Assembly: GCA_028023455.1 (NCBI GenBank)
Contig: JAQFVV010012416.1
Location: forward strand, 9,927,967-9,991,966
Length of the DNA stretch: 64,000 nt
Origin: Epiperipatus broadwayi
Lineage: Eukaryota > Onychophora > Udeonychophora > Euonychophora > Peripatidae
Direction: 5' to 3'
The notes under the pieces were generated by a model. It had not been told where the DNA came from. It saw only the letters and a program-made list of their open reading frames with translations, and searched no databases. Both the position numbers and the translations under genes were made by a program. Below are positions 1 to 10,670 of this stretch, in pieces; position 1 is the first letter of the stretch; the number at the start of each line of letters is the position of its first letter.

Positions 1-103
1 CTAAATTAATCAGATATTTAAATAAAATATTCTCTTTTTAGGAATTTAATAATTTAACTTCTAAATTGCCAATGCAATTTGTTTTAGAATAAAATACAGT
101 ACA
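1..103 (-). repeat. 3' LTR (partial, cut by window edge)
   Basis: The first 103 bases match 3822-3931 closely in the same orientation (about nine in ten positions, with small indels). Read on the minus strand, both copies begin with TG (TGTACT..). The short purine stretch GGAAGTAG at 104-111 (minus sense) lies directly upstream, as a polypurine tract should. Together with the primer-binding site and gag-like frames to the right, this makes it the start of the 3' LTR of a minus-strand LTR retrotransposon. The rest of the LTR lies left of the window. The divergence between copies suggests an old insertion. Confidence 0.65.
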
Positions 104-184
104 CTACTTCCATGGTCAATAAAAATATGAGTATGATACTATTTTATTCTCCAAGCTCTATTAATCATTTTTACTTGGTGTGTT

Positions 185-538
185 TTATATATATATATCA
201 ACTGACTGTCTAATAGAGATCGTGACATTAAAATGCATGATCGATGGATTAACATAATGCATTACACAAGGACTTCTTCCATGCTCGCAGTTTGCATATA
301 TATCCCCATAGAATTCAACAAAGTGTCCAAGTTTAAGAATGGCAGAGGGTTGCTCATTCTTTTGAGACTTATGGCTCCGGGCACTTGGTTCATCCTCCTT
401 TTTTTCTTGGGACCCTGCTTCTATAAGACTGACAGGCATATAAGGACGGTCTTTGCATACTATATAAAATGCATGAATTTCAGGGTTATTATTATCCCTT
501 ACTAGTGCATACACTTCACCAATCACACCGATACTCAC
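185..538 (-). CDS. Unknown 117-aa open frame inside the LTR element
   Basis: An uninterrupted frame begins MSIGVIGEVYALVRDNNN and contains an acidic/basic stretch (GSQEKKEDEPSARSHKSQ) in its middle. It lies just upstream of the putative polypurine tract of the minus-strand LTR element, where a spare or envelope-position gene would sit. Amino-acid use is more balanced than in the AT-driven frames around it, so it may be a real coding remnant. I recognise no domain, signal peptide or membrane segment. It could equally be the end of a longer gene or a captured exon. Confidence 0.3.
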   Translation of the reverse strand: MSIGVIGEVYALVRDNNNPEIHAFYIVCKDRPYMPVSLIEAGSQEKKEDEPSARSHKSQKNEQPSAILKLGHFVEFYGDIYANCEHGRSPCVMHYVNPSIMHFNVTISIRQSVDIYI

Positions 539-871
539 AGTTTACTGTAAACCAACATTCCACCACTAAGTAAACGAGCGCATAATCATTATCCTGTCTC
601 ATTTACCATTAATTTCTTTCCAAGGTCTTCAGGGTTTGAGTCTATTCATTTGACTGTCTACCACTATCTGTTTGGGTATGTATAACCCAGTTGAGGCAGT
701 GGTGATCTATCTGCTTCTCTATGCCACTCACACCATTTTCTCCACTGTAGGGGATGGAGATCTTGCCTGATTTCCTTTCTCTCTTTTTTTTTTTAGTCGT
801 AGTTATCTTATCCGTTCTTTGATTTTCTGGATTATCAGTCAATATCATAGTCTTCAATTATACTTGACCAT

Positions 872-935
872 TATGACTTGGTATTTTGTTCGCATACTTG
901 GGGTATGACTTGGTATTTTGTTCGCATACTTGGGG
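872..935. repeat. 32-bp tandem duplication
   Basis: The 32-bp unit beginning TATGACTTGGTATTTTGTTC occurs twice in succession (872-903, 904-935) with no difference. A perfect duplication inside an otherwise decayed retroelement is probably a recent local slippage event. Confidence 0.85.
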
Positions 936-1298
936 TTCATTTCTTCCTCACTAGTCTTGTTGTTCTCAAACATATTAAGTAGTTCAGCCATCCGCTTGAC
1001 CGCCTCACATCCTGTGCTTATCAGTAGGGGTCCTACTGGATTGGGTAAATTTTTTTTGTGTAATTTTTATAATCTGCTTTTCTGTCAACTTACACTTTGT
1101 TAAGGCTCATAGTCGCACTACTTGCTTCCGGAAAAATGGCACATAACGCTACTCTGTACTACATTTTTCTTGAGCCACTTTACTCTTAATTCTCTTTTGG
1201 TGGTCTTCATTCCAATAACCTTTCATTAACATCTGAACATACTGTACAAAGCTATTCAGTCTCTTGAAGAGAGCCTCCCATCAAGCCTGTGCCATTTC

Positions 1299-1480
1299 TT
1301 ATATATGGCTAACCGGTACCAATAGTTTAGTATCCTTTGATATCGGGTTTATTGTGAAGTACTTCTCGAGACTAGATAGATGTTCAATTGGTAACTCCCC
1401 ATCCTGCCTACAGAAGATTTTCAATTTCAGAAAAGGATTTACTACACTCGGCATGTTTTCTCTGTTTTCTAGAGGTTTTA
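1299..1480 (-). pseudogene. Gag-like fragment of the LTR element
   Basis: A minus-strand frame reads ..NPFLKLKIFCRQDGELPIEH.. and continues with LSSLEKYFTI and KDTKLLVP before a stop at 1299. The pattern F-hydrophobic-F/C-x-G-E-x-(I/L)-x(5)-L-E-K-Y-F resembles the start of retrotransposon gag capsid domains, where a GE..EEW..K.E.YF pattern is usual. Further matching codons after the stop, in other frames (about 1130-1260), suggest a broken longer gene. It is in a different frame from the coiled-coil ORF upstream. The assignment rests on the motif and its place between PBS and polypurine tract. Confidence 0.4.
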
Positions 1481-1521
1481 TTTTCTGACTGTCCTATTTA
1501 TCAGATCCTACTTCTATCACT

Positions 1522-1800
1522 TCACTTTGTGCCTTTTTTTATTTTTTCATCTACCACCTTTATTAACTCTTCTTTTATTTCTTTAATCTCTTCCCTTATT
1601 TTTGTTTTCACTTCCCTAATCATTTCCACCACTTCTTTTTTTATTTCTTCTTTGAACCCTCTTATTTCCTTCTTCATATCTTCTTTTAATTCATTTATTG
1701 CTTCATATAATAGCCTTTTCACTAATGTTTTCATGTCCTCTTTCAATTCTTTTTCATCTTCTGCCATATTTTGTATATCTTTTCCACTTTTCAATTTCAT
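1522..1800 (-). CDS. Coiled-coil N-terminal gag/ORF1-like frame
   Basis: This 92-residue frame starts at an ATG and is nearly all charged heptad-like sequence (for example EMIREVKTKIREEIKEIKEE), which predicts one long alpha-helical coiled coil. Such helices multimerise RNA-binding structural proteins of retroelements. It is the first coding frame downstream of the PBS and leader, so it is probably the amino end of the element's gag-like protein. It ends at a TGA. The gag-like segment downstream is in another frame, so the original gene is broken. Confidence 0.45.
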   Translation of the reverse strand: MKLKSGKDIQNMAEDEKELKEDMKTLVKRLLYEAINELKEDMKKEIRGFKEEIKKEVVEMIREVKTKIREEIKEIKEELIKVVDEKIKKGTK

Positions 1801-1847
1801 TAAGCATCACATGATCACCCATCTCTTATACTAGCACACAGTTGTTT

Positions 1848-2256
1848 ATAAACAAGGCAAAACTCTCCATACTGTAGTGCCACCCTGTGCCAACCAGAGT
1901 AATCAATGGATGCCAGAATGCTTGTGCATAAAATCTCTATCTAATGCCTACTCATCCAATATGACCCATATGACTATATAAGCTATTGAGCTTAGATTGA
2001 AAAAAATTTTGTGTTTTCAATTTCATTCTCATAGTTTTATAGTTAAGTAGAGATAAAAGGTGGTTGCTGGAGGGTTGCATTAGATCCTAAGATCTAGGTG
2101 CAGTGCTCTCAGATCCAGAGTTATTAAATTTATATATGGGAATATTGGATGAGTAGGCATTAGATAGGGATTTTATGCACAAGCCTTCTGGCATCCATTG
2201 ATTACTCTGGTTGGCAGAGGGTGGCATTACTGTATGGAGAGTTTTGCCTTATTTAT
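1848..2256. repeat. Foldback repeat, about 115-bp arms
   Basis: 1848-1962 and 2142-2256 are inverted copies (left GGCAAAACTCTCCATACTGTA, right TACTGTATGGAGAGTTTTGCC; also ATCAATGGATGCCAGAATGC against its complement), differing at only a few positions, around a 180-bp spacer. It lies in the leader of the LTR element. It may be a foldback MITE inserted there or an inverted duplication formed during reverse transcription. Confidence 0.8.
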
Positions 2257-2575
2257 TGTCAATTTCATACACTTCTATTTTTTTTTTTTTTTTTTTTAAA
2301 AATGTTTTATATATTATTTTTCCCTTCATATACTTTGCTTGATTTCTATTTATTACTTATATTTTATTAACACATTTGCTAAAGTTGCTCCCCCTGCTGT
2401 CACATTACCTTATGAGCTGCATTATTTCCATCATTTTGCCTACTCTCTCTCTTTTTTAACCTACATATGCGAAACAAAAAAAAGCCACAAAACTTTTTTT
2501 TTTCAAAACATTTATATTTAAAATTTTATTATTCGATCATTTTACTTCTATCTTAGGATGTGATTGTTGTTGAAG

Positions 2576-2593
2576 TCTCGAGTTGGGCCACCA
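2576..2593 (-). other. Putative primer-binding site
   Basis: On the minus strand the sequence is TGGTGGCCCAACTCGAGA, starting with the TGG that pairs with a tRNA 3' CCA. Its complement looks like a tRNA end (..GTTGGGCC-A-CCA). It sits a few bases inside the proposed end of the 5' LTR. Which tRNA is used is not established; an isoleucine-type acceptor (..GGGCCACCA) is one possibility. Confidence 0.5.
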
Positions 2594-2599
2594 TTTTAA

Positions 2600-3931
2600 T
2601 GTCTATGTTATAATTAGGGTTTTTACGAGTTAATTACCTCATATTCAGTGACCAAACTACGTTCGATTTGATAACTTTTCATCAGAAAATTTCAGTGAAT
2701 TTTATCGAACGCAGTTATTTTTCCTGGTCATGCAACCCGATAAACATAACTAAAGTTGAATAATAGAGAGGAGAGAACCAGCTTTTAATTTATTTGAAAA
2801 GGTGCCAGGATTCTGTATAAGAATCCACTGGCCAAATCCCAACTATTTATTTAGTCATGATAAAATTATTTGGAATATTCAGAGAATTGAGTTTTCAAGT
2901 ACAGCATTGGCAATTTATTTAATCAAATTATAATAATGGTTAATTTTAAATGAATTTAGACAATTAATAATCAGCAACTAATATCAACGTAAGTTATATT
3001 TAAATTTATTGATACATAATGAAGTATTTATATTATTATTGAGAGAATAAAATATAAGAGAAATAAATAAGAATTAAAACTACTGATAAGATTTTATTTT
3101 AATTGATGTGACTTGAGATGACAGTTTATGGCACTTAGAATTCAAGAGAAAGTGATCACTGATATTTGAATAAATAAAGTTTCTTATTGGTAAGTTTAAT
3201 TGTTCACGTATAATATAGAATTTACCATGAATGGATTTATCTTGGGAGGGATTCACTGTTCAATATTCTTGCAGTCTATAAATACTCTGTGATTTCAGAT
3301 TTAGTAGGAGATGGCTTCACTTGTGATAGTTTATGACATCAGGCAAAAGCAACACCAGCAAATGAACTCTTCTATTTGCACATTTTAGTACGATTTAACA
3401 TATTGGTAGGAGTAGGTTGACACACTCTGCATAATTTCTTCAATGCTGAATATTTATTTTGAACTGCTTTATTTCAGGAACAAAAATCTAAGAACCCTGA
3501 CGCATGATGTGTTTTCTTTTTATAGTCCTGATTTTTATTTTTAGTCTTTCTACGCAACTCCTGTTGACACCTGTTAATTTAGATCAACTTTAATGTAATT
3601 TAGCCCACAAACTCTTCCTTTTTTTTTTGATTGCCATTTTTAATTACCAAAGGAATGCTGCAATTTTATTGTACATGCTGCTAATGGCTTCACGAAGAAA
3701 GTTTGTTTTATCTTAACAAAAATACAAAGTAGTTTCCCTTTTTGTTTTTATTATACTCTTTATATCCTTTCTCTCTTTTTGATTTCTTTTAACACACCCA
3801 AAAGAAAATCTATACAACTACATTGTCTAAACTAAATCAGGTATTTAAATAAAATTATTCTCTTTTTAGGAATTTAGTAATTTATCTTCTAAATTGCCAA
3901 TGCAACTTGTACTAGAATGAAATATAGTACA
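2600..3931 (-). repeat. 5' LTR, about 1.3 kb
   Basis: The right boundary is set by the TG-beginning block (minus strand) shared with 1-103. The left boundary is placed at a CA (minus strand) just before the primer-binding site; 2600 or 2606 are both possible. The LTR is long, AT-rich and non-coding. The target duplication cannot be checked because the other end lies outside the window. Confidence 0.55.
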
Positions 3932-3959
3932 ATACTTTAAAGATCAAATTTCAAATTTG

Positions 3960-4810
3960 TCCATAATGTTGCCTTCTATATATAAAATATAAAATAATCA
4001 ATTTAAAACTAAATTGAAACAGACAACTCACTATAAATAAAAAAATTTATTTAATATATCAACCTAGCTTTCATTCCTTAGTGGAATCTTTTCAAGATGT
4101 TTCTTTTTACACAATCATGTGATCTGATGTGATGTACTGTAGCTTCTTAAACGAAATCAAGAATCTCTCAGCAATTATACCAAGAAAAACTTGTTAGCTA
4201 CTTAATTTTACATTCCCCAATCTAAGTTTTCCCATATTCTGCTCCATTCCATTTCCACAACATAATCTTTGTTAACTCTATAAATATCTAAATCCCCCTT
4301 ATCTTTTTCCAAACCCAGCATAAAAACCAATAATCTACTTTCTGTATAATCACTTTTTTTTCATATTTATTTTTCCATAACTTTTATTATATGTGCCCTT
4401 TTTGTTTTCAAGCATTTACATTCTTCAATTAACAAATGCTTAATATTTTTTATTCATTTCTTACATAATATACAGACTAAATCACCTATATTTTTCCATT
4501 TACATGTATATTCTCTTGTTGCTAAAGATCCTGTTCGAGCCTTAAACAATAAACTACTTTCCTTACTATTATCATAAATTAACTCACACCTAATATTCTG
4601 TTTATTTCTATGTTCTACATCTCTCTAACTCTCTATTCATTATTAATAAATCTATTCTTTTATCCCATTCCTTACCACTATAACACTCAACAATCCTCCT
4701 AACACAATCATCCCATCTTTTGTACAAATATACAGATATAAATTCTTTATCCAAATCTTTTGCATACCATATTACCTTTCTCACCCATCTTGTTGCCTGC
4801 CCTTTACTTA
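3960..4810 (-). mobile_element. LINE 3' end, inverted partner of the 6-10.7 kb LINE
   Basis: Read on the minus strand this segment matches the 3' third of the plus-strand LINE ending near 10670. Shared blocks include the stretch coding ..KGQATKWV.. (4770-4805 against 9835-9865), the stretch coding the end ..FMLGLEK (4310-4330 against 10340-10360), and the tail around CATCACATGATTGTGTAA (4110-4135 against 10565-10582). It is a 5'-truncated copy with many indels, as expected for a dead LINE insertion. Confidence 0.75.
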
Positions 4811-5119
4811 TAACCCAATTACCCTACAGCAACTTCCCCCCTGTGAACATTATTTACATTACAATAAATATAATTATTTAAATACATACATTAAATATAA
4901 TTAGTAAAATACATATATGTACATAAAAATGATTAAACTTATTACAGTCCCCCTGCCCCATAATATACATTTATTTACAAATAATCTAAAATAATAACAA
5001 CAACAACAATTCCTTCCTTCAATTTTTAAAATTATAACTAAAGTTTCCTATAATCTAACACTGCCCATTTCCCCCCTAATTATGCTAACATTTAACCATA
5101 TTTACACATTTGTTTAAAT

Positions 5120-6000
5120 TTTCTTGAATATACAAAGTCTCATAACATTTTCTTTCCTTGTAATTTTTAACGTACTTTATTATCTGAATATTTTTTCACA
5201 ATTCATTTTATGCCCAGTATTCAAAAAATGTATATATGGCTCTGATTTTATATCCTTTCTATTAATTGCTCTATCATGCTCATTACTTCTTTCCACAGCA
5301 GTCTTGCTGTCTGACCTATATATCATATTGCAAAGACCATTCTATTTTAATACCATCAGGTAACTTTTTTTTTTATCAATGTCTTATATAAATGCTCTGA
5401 ATATGGAACTGAAACCCATTTCCTATTTGTATACCCATGACTTACCCTATTTTTTGTATTATTATTATTATTGTTTCTGAAAATTTTTTTAATATCTTTT
5501 TTTTTATATCCCATGTTAACATAATCTTTCTAAATTTCTGATTTTTGTTCAAATGCTTTCTTTATGTTCAATGTTAACCCAACATTTTATAACTTAAACC
5601 CTTTCAAACTGCTATTTCCTGTAACCATGGATTATATAAATTTGGATCAGTTATACCTCTATTTTTTTTATCCTTAATATAATGTTTAATAAGTATTTCA
5701 CCATTAATTCCTTTTGTTAAAATATGTCTAAATATTTTAATCTCTTCTCCCTTTTTTTTTTATATTGTAAACATAATTTTGTATTTATTATAGTTTAATT
5801 CTTTAAATGCATTAACAATATATTCTTTTATTACCTTTTACAATTATATCATCAACATATTTATGATATTCTATTATTTCTTTATTTTTTATATAATTAT
5901 CAATTATATTTTCCTTTATTATAGTCAGTCATAATCTATAGTAAAATCCCACAAACAGAACAACCCACAACCCATCCCTTTGTTATATTCCAAAATTCTT
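5120..6000 (-). pseudogene. Penelope-like element fragment: RT plus GIY-YIG nuclease
   Basis: Two landmarks lie in Penelope order on the minus strand. At about 5840-5880 the translation reads YHKYVDDIIVKGN, the YVDD catalytic box of a reverse transcriptase. At about 5190-5330 it reads IYRSDSKTAVERSNEHDRAI followed by FLNTGHKMNCE. This matches the GIY-YIG tail of Penelope-like elements (Y-I-G-x-T-x(5)-R-x(3)-H ... NTGH). Several frameshifts and stops separate them, so it is not functional. The RT-then-GIY-YIG order distinguishes it from the LINE sequences on either side. Confidence 0.7.
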
Positions 6001-6059
6001 CTTATATAAAGCATCATTTATTAATAATAATGCTCCTCTGATAACATATAACCATTTTG

Positions 6060-6990
6060 CTGAATGTTCATGTGGGGTTGCTATATGGTAATTGATCCAT
6101 ATGTGATAAAGTTTTCCATTTGAAATGCTTAACTAAGACTAGGATGGATGTAAAAAGTATATGGTTGTGTAGATTATGTATAAATGTGATAAAAGAGGTG
6201 AAAAAATGATTTCTAAGTGTAGATAGTGTAAAGAAAAAGTTAGGAGAAATGGAGGAAAGTGTAGATAAGGAAGACTATAGAGTATATATTTAGTGGAGTG
6301 ACAATAGATATGGATGACAAAATAAGTAATGCAGTAGAGATAGTTAGGTAAGATTAATTAAGATAGAGGAAAAGATAAAGGATGTAGAAGTAAAATTAAA
6401 GGCATTAGACATGAAGTGTGAGTAGATCAAGGAATTAATGACTAGAAATGATAAAGAAGTACATAAGAAAGTTCAGAAGGTGGAACAGAATGTTATGAAT
6501 AAAGTAGCGAAAGCAAACTATAAGACAGTCTTGGTAGGGACTCACTAATTAGAGGATGTGGAGATATAATTCACAATGGAAAATAGAAATAGGTATGTAA
6601 GAGTATGTTTTCCTGTACTAGAATTAGGAATGTTATAGATAAGGTAAAGAAACAAGGGAGTAGAGGTGTTTATGTTATGGTAGGGACAAATAATTTGTCA
6701 GAGCTATTGGAGAAAGTAATGGATGAGTACAAAGAAATGAATAGTAATTTGAATAAGATTAAAAGAAGAGTAGGATTAGTTGGATTACTACAAGATTCAA
6801 CAACAGATATATGTTAAATATGGCATGTTCTATAAATGAAACATTGAAATAATTATGCAAGAAAAATGTTATGTTTGTGGATGTGTGGGATGTTTTTTAT
6901 TAGTAAGAGGGAGTTATATAGTAAAGATAGATTGCACTTAGCAAAATAAGGATGTGAAGCATTAGGGGGTTTGATTTATGAAAAATATTA
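6060..6990 (+). pseudogene. LINE ORF1: PHD finger, coiled coil and SGNH esterase
   Basis: Near 6095-6190 the reading frame gives CDKVFHLKCLTKTRMD..WLCRLC, the Cys/His spacing of a PHD-type zinc finger. A lysine/glutamate helix (VKKKLGEMEESVDK) follows. From 6600 the frame reads VCFP..RIRNVIDKVKKQG..VYVMVGTNNL, the block-III (G-x-N-[DN]) part of an SGNH hydrolase. At about 6870-6960 it reads FVDVWDVF..ELYSKDRLHLAK, with the D-x-x-H of the catalytic pair. The open part 6605-6817 is only one fragment. In CR1-type LINEs such proteins act as RNA-binding chaperones with esterase activity. Indels (for example at 6612) and stops inactivate this copy. Confidence 0.7.
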
Positions 6991-7199
6991 TAGTTTGGGA
7001 AATTTTTAAAGGGGAGTGGGTGGGATTTTAAATTATAGTATTATCAAAAAGGTGGTAAGAATTAACAGATGTAAGAAATAAACAAAGGGTAACTGATTTA
7101 GATATAAATGGAGATGTGGAGAGGGAATGTCTCTAATTACAAACCTAATAGAGAAGAGTCAAAAGAATTTATAAAAAGATAGTAAGAAAGGAAGAAATT

Positions 7200-10100
7200 G
7201 TTAAAATTTGATATTTGAATATGCAAGGTAGTAGGAGAGCAGAAAAGTGACTGGAATTAACAAAGCAATTAAAAACAAAGGCCTTCAGTAGTGGTCACAT
7301 ATCTAAGAGAGGAAGAACCTACACCGGAAGATTTGATATGGCAGGGTATATAAATAGAAAAGAAAAAAAAGAGTGGTGGTATAGGAGTTATGTCAAAAAT
7401 AATATTTAAATACTATAGTGTCAAGAGCATTTATGATTTGAGATAATATTAGGAAGACAAGAATGGATGGTGTCTATAGTGTATATGCCCACTGAAGGTA
7501 GTCAAACTGTAATGGGGTGGAACAATAGCATATATGGATGCCTAGTTAAGGATATACAAAGTTTCAAAAAAAATAGGGAAGAAAATAATGGTTATAGGGG
7601 GATATGAATGGGCATATTGAAGAAATTGATAATGTGGATAGCAAGACTGGATAGTTATTGAAATTTTTTTGTCAGAGAATAAATTTAAGCCTTGAAAATT
7701 TATCAATTATTTATGAGGGGCAATACTTCAAACAATAGATTTTGTATTAATAGAGAAAGAGGGAATGAATAAAGTACAAAAAATTAGAGGGTTTGATCAT
7801 GAAGAGAGAATATGTAATAGTGGTAATAATTTTTTTTATAATAGAAATGTTTAGTAATGTGATGGAAAATAGTAATAAAAATAATAAAGATAATGAAAGA
7901 TGTGGATGGGGAATGAATGATAAAAATAAATTAGAAGAATATAAAATAAAAGTAGAAGAAATCATGAAAGAGTTTGTTGGGGGAGAATACAAGGATTGGT
8001 ATGGTGAAATCGAAAAAGTAGCAACTAGGGTTTTAGGTGAGAATATTCAGAAGAGTAAAATAGAAAAGTGAGAATTAGTAAAAGTGTAAAAGAGAAGGAA
8101 AAAACATGCAGAGAATGTAAATGTGCTATTAAAAACAAAAAAATTGGAAAAAGGTGATAAATATTAAATGGGAAAGCTATTTTTTTTTTAAAAAAAAAAG
8201 TTGGCTAAAATAGATAATTATATAGAGAGAATGAAATTAAATAGCAATTCCATTAAAAGATATTAATAAAGGTCCTTGGTATAAAAAATTTTGGGAATAT
8301 CTTAAAAGAAGGAATTTATGGGGGAGAGAAATAGTATTACTAAATGATGAGGAAAAAGAGTATAACTCTAGAGAAGAATTAGAGGCAATCTTAACTAAGT
8401 ATGTAATGGATATAGAAAAGGTGTTAGATGTGAAGGACAGAGTGAAAACAAGCATAAAAGCATATGGTAATAGAAATATTAAGTTTATAGAAAATGAATT
8501 GTGAATGAGGCAGGGAAGAAATTGAAGTGGAAAGGCAAGAGATTTAGATGGATGGACAGCAGAGATGGTGATGAATTTGGGAAATAGGGCAAAATTAAAT
8601 CTATTATTGTGTTTTAATAAGATGGCATAGAAGAGAGAATTTCCAGATAGCTGGAATAGTTCAAGAGTAAGACTATTATTTAAAAGAATGGTTAAGGATC
8701 ATAGAAAGTTAAACAACTATAGACCAATAGTGGTAACATGAGGGTTACATAAAGTTTTTGCATATATGGTGGATGGAAGGGTAGAAAAATGAATGGAAGA
8801 AAATAATATAGTGGAAGAAATGCAAAGGGGTTTTAGATCGAATAGGCGTAAAGGAAATAGTTATTTGTAGTCACACAACTTATAAATATGAATAGGAATA
8901 CAGGCAGACAGTTATATATAGTCTTCATAGATATAGAGAAGGCATATGATAGAGTAAATAGAAATAGATTATGGGTAAGTAAGTTTAGTAAATTTGGGGA
9001 TGAATGGAGCTTTAGTAGATTTTATTAAGAAATTGTATGAAAATAATTACTATACATATCAATTAGGAAATATAGAATGAATTAAAAGTGAGGTGGGACT
9101 AAGGCAAGGATGCCCTATGTCACCTATTTTGTTTTTTGTTATATTTGACAGAAATGGAGATAGGAATAGCAAGACTATGAAGAGGGGTAGAAATACCATT
9201 AATAGATGACAAGGAGTGTATATATTATCAGATCTTTTATTTGCTGATGATATCTCCTTTTGCATAGAAAGTAGGGACGATATGAAAACTATGCTGAAGA
9301 CATGCGCATGGGTGAGTAAAGAGATGGGGATTAAATTTAATGAAGAAAAATCAAAAGTAATGATGATAAATTCTGGTGAAAGAGAAAAGAATTTTTATTG
9401 GGGGATATAAAGTTAAATGTGGTAAATATGTATAACTATTTGGGAATCATATTATATAATCAAAGATTGAATGGGTGAGAAAATTTATAAATGAAGCAAA
9501 GAAAAGGAACTGATAAAGAAATTAACAGTGTTTTCATATAATAAATATGATATAGCAAGAATTGTATCAAAGGGAGTAGCAGTAAAAGAGTTAACTTATG
9601 TTAATGATGTGTTATGTGTTAGTAAAGGGGTGTTAGATTACTTAGAAATAGTATAAAGAGAAGTAGGGAGACATGTATTAGATGCAGATGTGTGAACAGA
9701 AAGAGAGACAATTCAAGAAAAAATGGGATGGTCAAGTTTTTATGAGAGATGCAAAAAATAAAATGAAAATGTTTGGTAGATTGCAATTTATGGGTAGTAA
9801 AAGAATAACTAAAATAGTATTTAATTGGTTTACAAGGAAAGGACAGGCAACAAAATGGGTGAAAAAGATAGTATGGTATGCAGAAGATTTGAATAAAGAC
9901 ATTATGCCAGTATACTTGTACAAAGGGTGGGATGATTATGTTAGGAGAATTGTTGAATGCTATAATGGCAAAGAATGGAATAGAAGAATAAATGTATTAA
10001 TAAAAAATAGGGAGTTGAAGAGATGCAGAACTAGTATGGAGAGTAAAAAGAGTTTAAATATATATAGAAGTAAAGAGGATATTGTGTATGAATTAATTTA

Positions 10101-10440
10101 TGATAATAGCAAGAAAAGTAATTTACTGCTTAAAGTTCGACAGGATCATTAGCAACAAGGGAATATACACATAAATGGAAGAATGTCAGTGATTTGGTCT
10201 GCAAGTTATGTAAGGAAAGCATGAAAAATATTAGATATCTGTTAATTGAATGTGAATATTTAGAAGCAAAAAGTGTACAAATAATGAAGTTGGGGGAGAA
10301 TAAATATAAACAAAATGTTTATACAGAAAATGGGTTCTTAGTTTTTATGCTGGGTTTGGAAAAAGATAAGGATCATCTAGATATAAAGGCCAAAGAGTGG
10401 ACAAAGATAATGTTGTGGAAATGGGATGGAACAGAATAGA
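7200..10440 (+). pseudogene. LINE ORF2: endonuclease and reverse transcriptase
   Basis: The 5' part shows the apurinic endonuclease pattern: LNMQGSRRAEK near 7215, a GG-MNGHI-like segment near 7600, and IDFVLIEKE near 7740. The reverse transcriptase follows: KDHRKLNNYRPI (8697-8732), IDIEKAYDRVNRNRLW (8930-8975), GLRQGCPMSP (9093-9125), the catalytic LFADD box (9237-9251), then KEMGIKFNEEKSKVMM (9320-9364). Near the C terminus VCKLCKES..C (10194-10255) is the Cys knuckle found after the RT in I/CR1-type LINEs. Open fragments at 9682-10152 and 10194-10439 are the thumb/C-terminal region. At least a dozen frameshifts and stops are present. Confidence 0.8.
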
Positions 10441-10670
10441 GAAGAATATGGGAAAAACTTAAGATGGGGAATGGGATGTGAAGATAATGTGTCTAACAGG
10501 TTTCTCTGGGTATAGTGGATGAGAGATTCCTGTATCTGGTAAAGGAGAAGCCATAGTGCCTTGCATCACATGATTGTGTAAGAAAAACTGGGTTGATGTA
10601 TTAAATTTTTTATTTATTTATAGTGAGTTTTCCGTTTCAATTTTGCTTTAAATTGATTATTTTTAATATA

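Larger units (their letters stand above)
104..2599 (-). mobile_element. Internal region of LTR retrotransposon without pol
   Basis: This segment lies between the two LTR starts. In element order it holds a primer-binding site, a leader with a long foldback, a coiled-coil frame, a gag-like fragment, then unassigned sequence and one 117-residue open frame before the polypurine tract. It is only about 2.5 kb. I found no protease, reverse transcriptase, RNase H or integrase motif in any minus-strand frame. It is therefore either a non-autonomous gag-type element or an internally deleted copy. Confidence 0.55.
6060..10670 (+). mobile_element. Near-complete degenerate non-LTR retrotransposon (LINE)
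   Basis: The element carries a PHD-finger/esterase ORF1, then an ORF2 with apurinic-type endonuclease, reverse transcriptase and a C-terminal Cys/His knuckle. It ends in a short 3' UTR and a TA-rich tail. This layout is known from CR1-type LINEs. Many frameshifts and stops show that it is inactive. The start near 6060 is set by the first recognisable ORF1 codons, so the true 5' end may have been lost at the junction with the minus-strand Penelope fragment. The inverted 3' end at 3960-4810 belongs to the same family. Confidence 0.8.

Noticed and set aside
7747-8071. Overlapping plus and minus frames in the LINE interior.
   Set aside because: The plus-strand part is decayed ORF2 linker sequence and the minus frame is its complement; neither stands as a separate gene.
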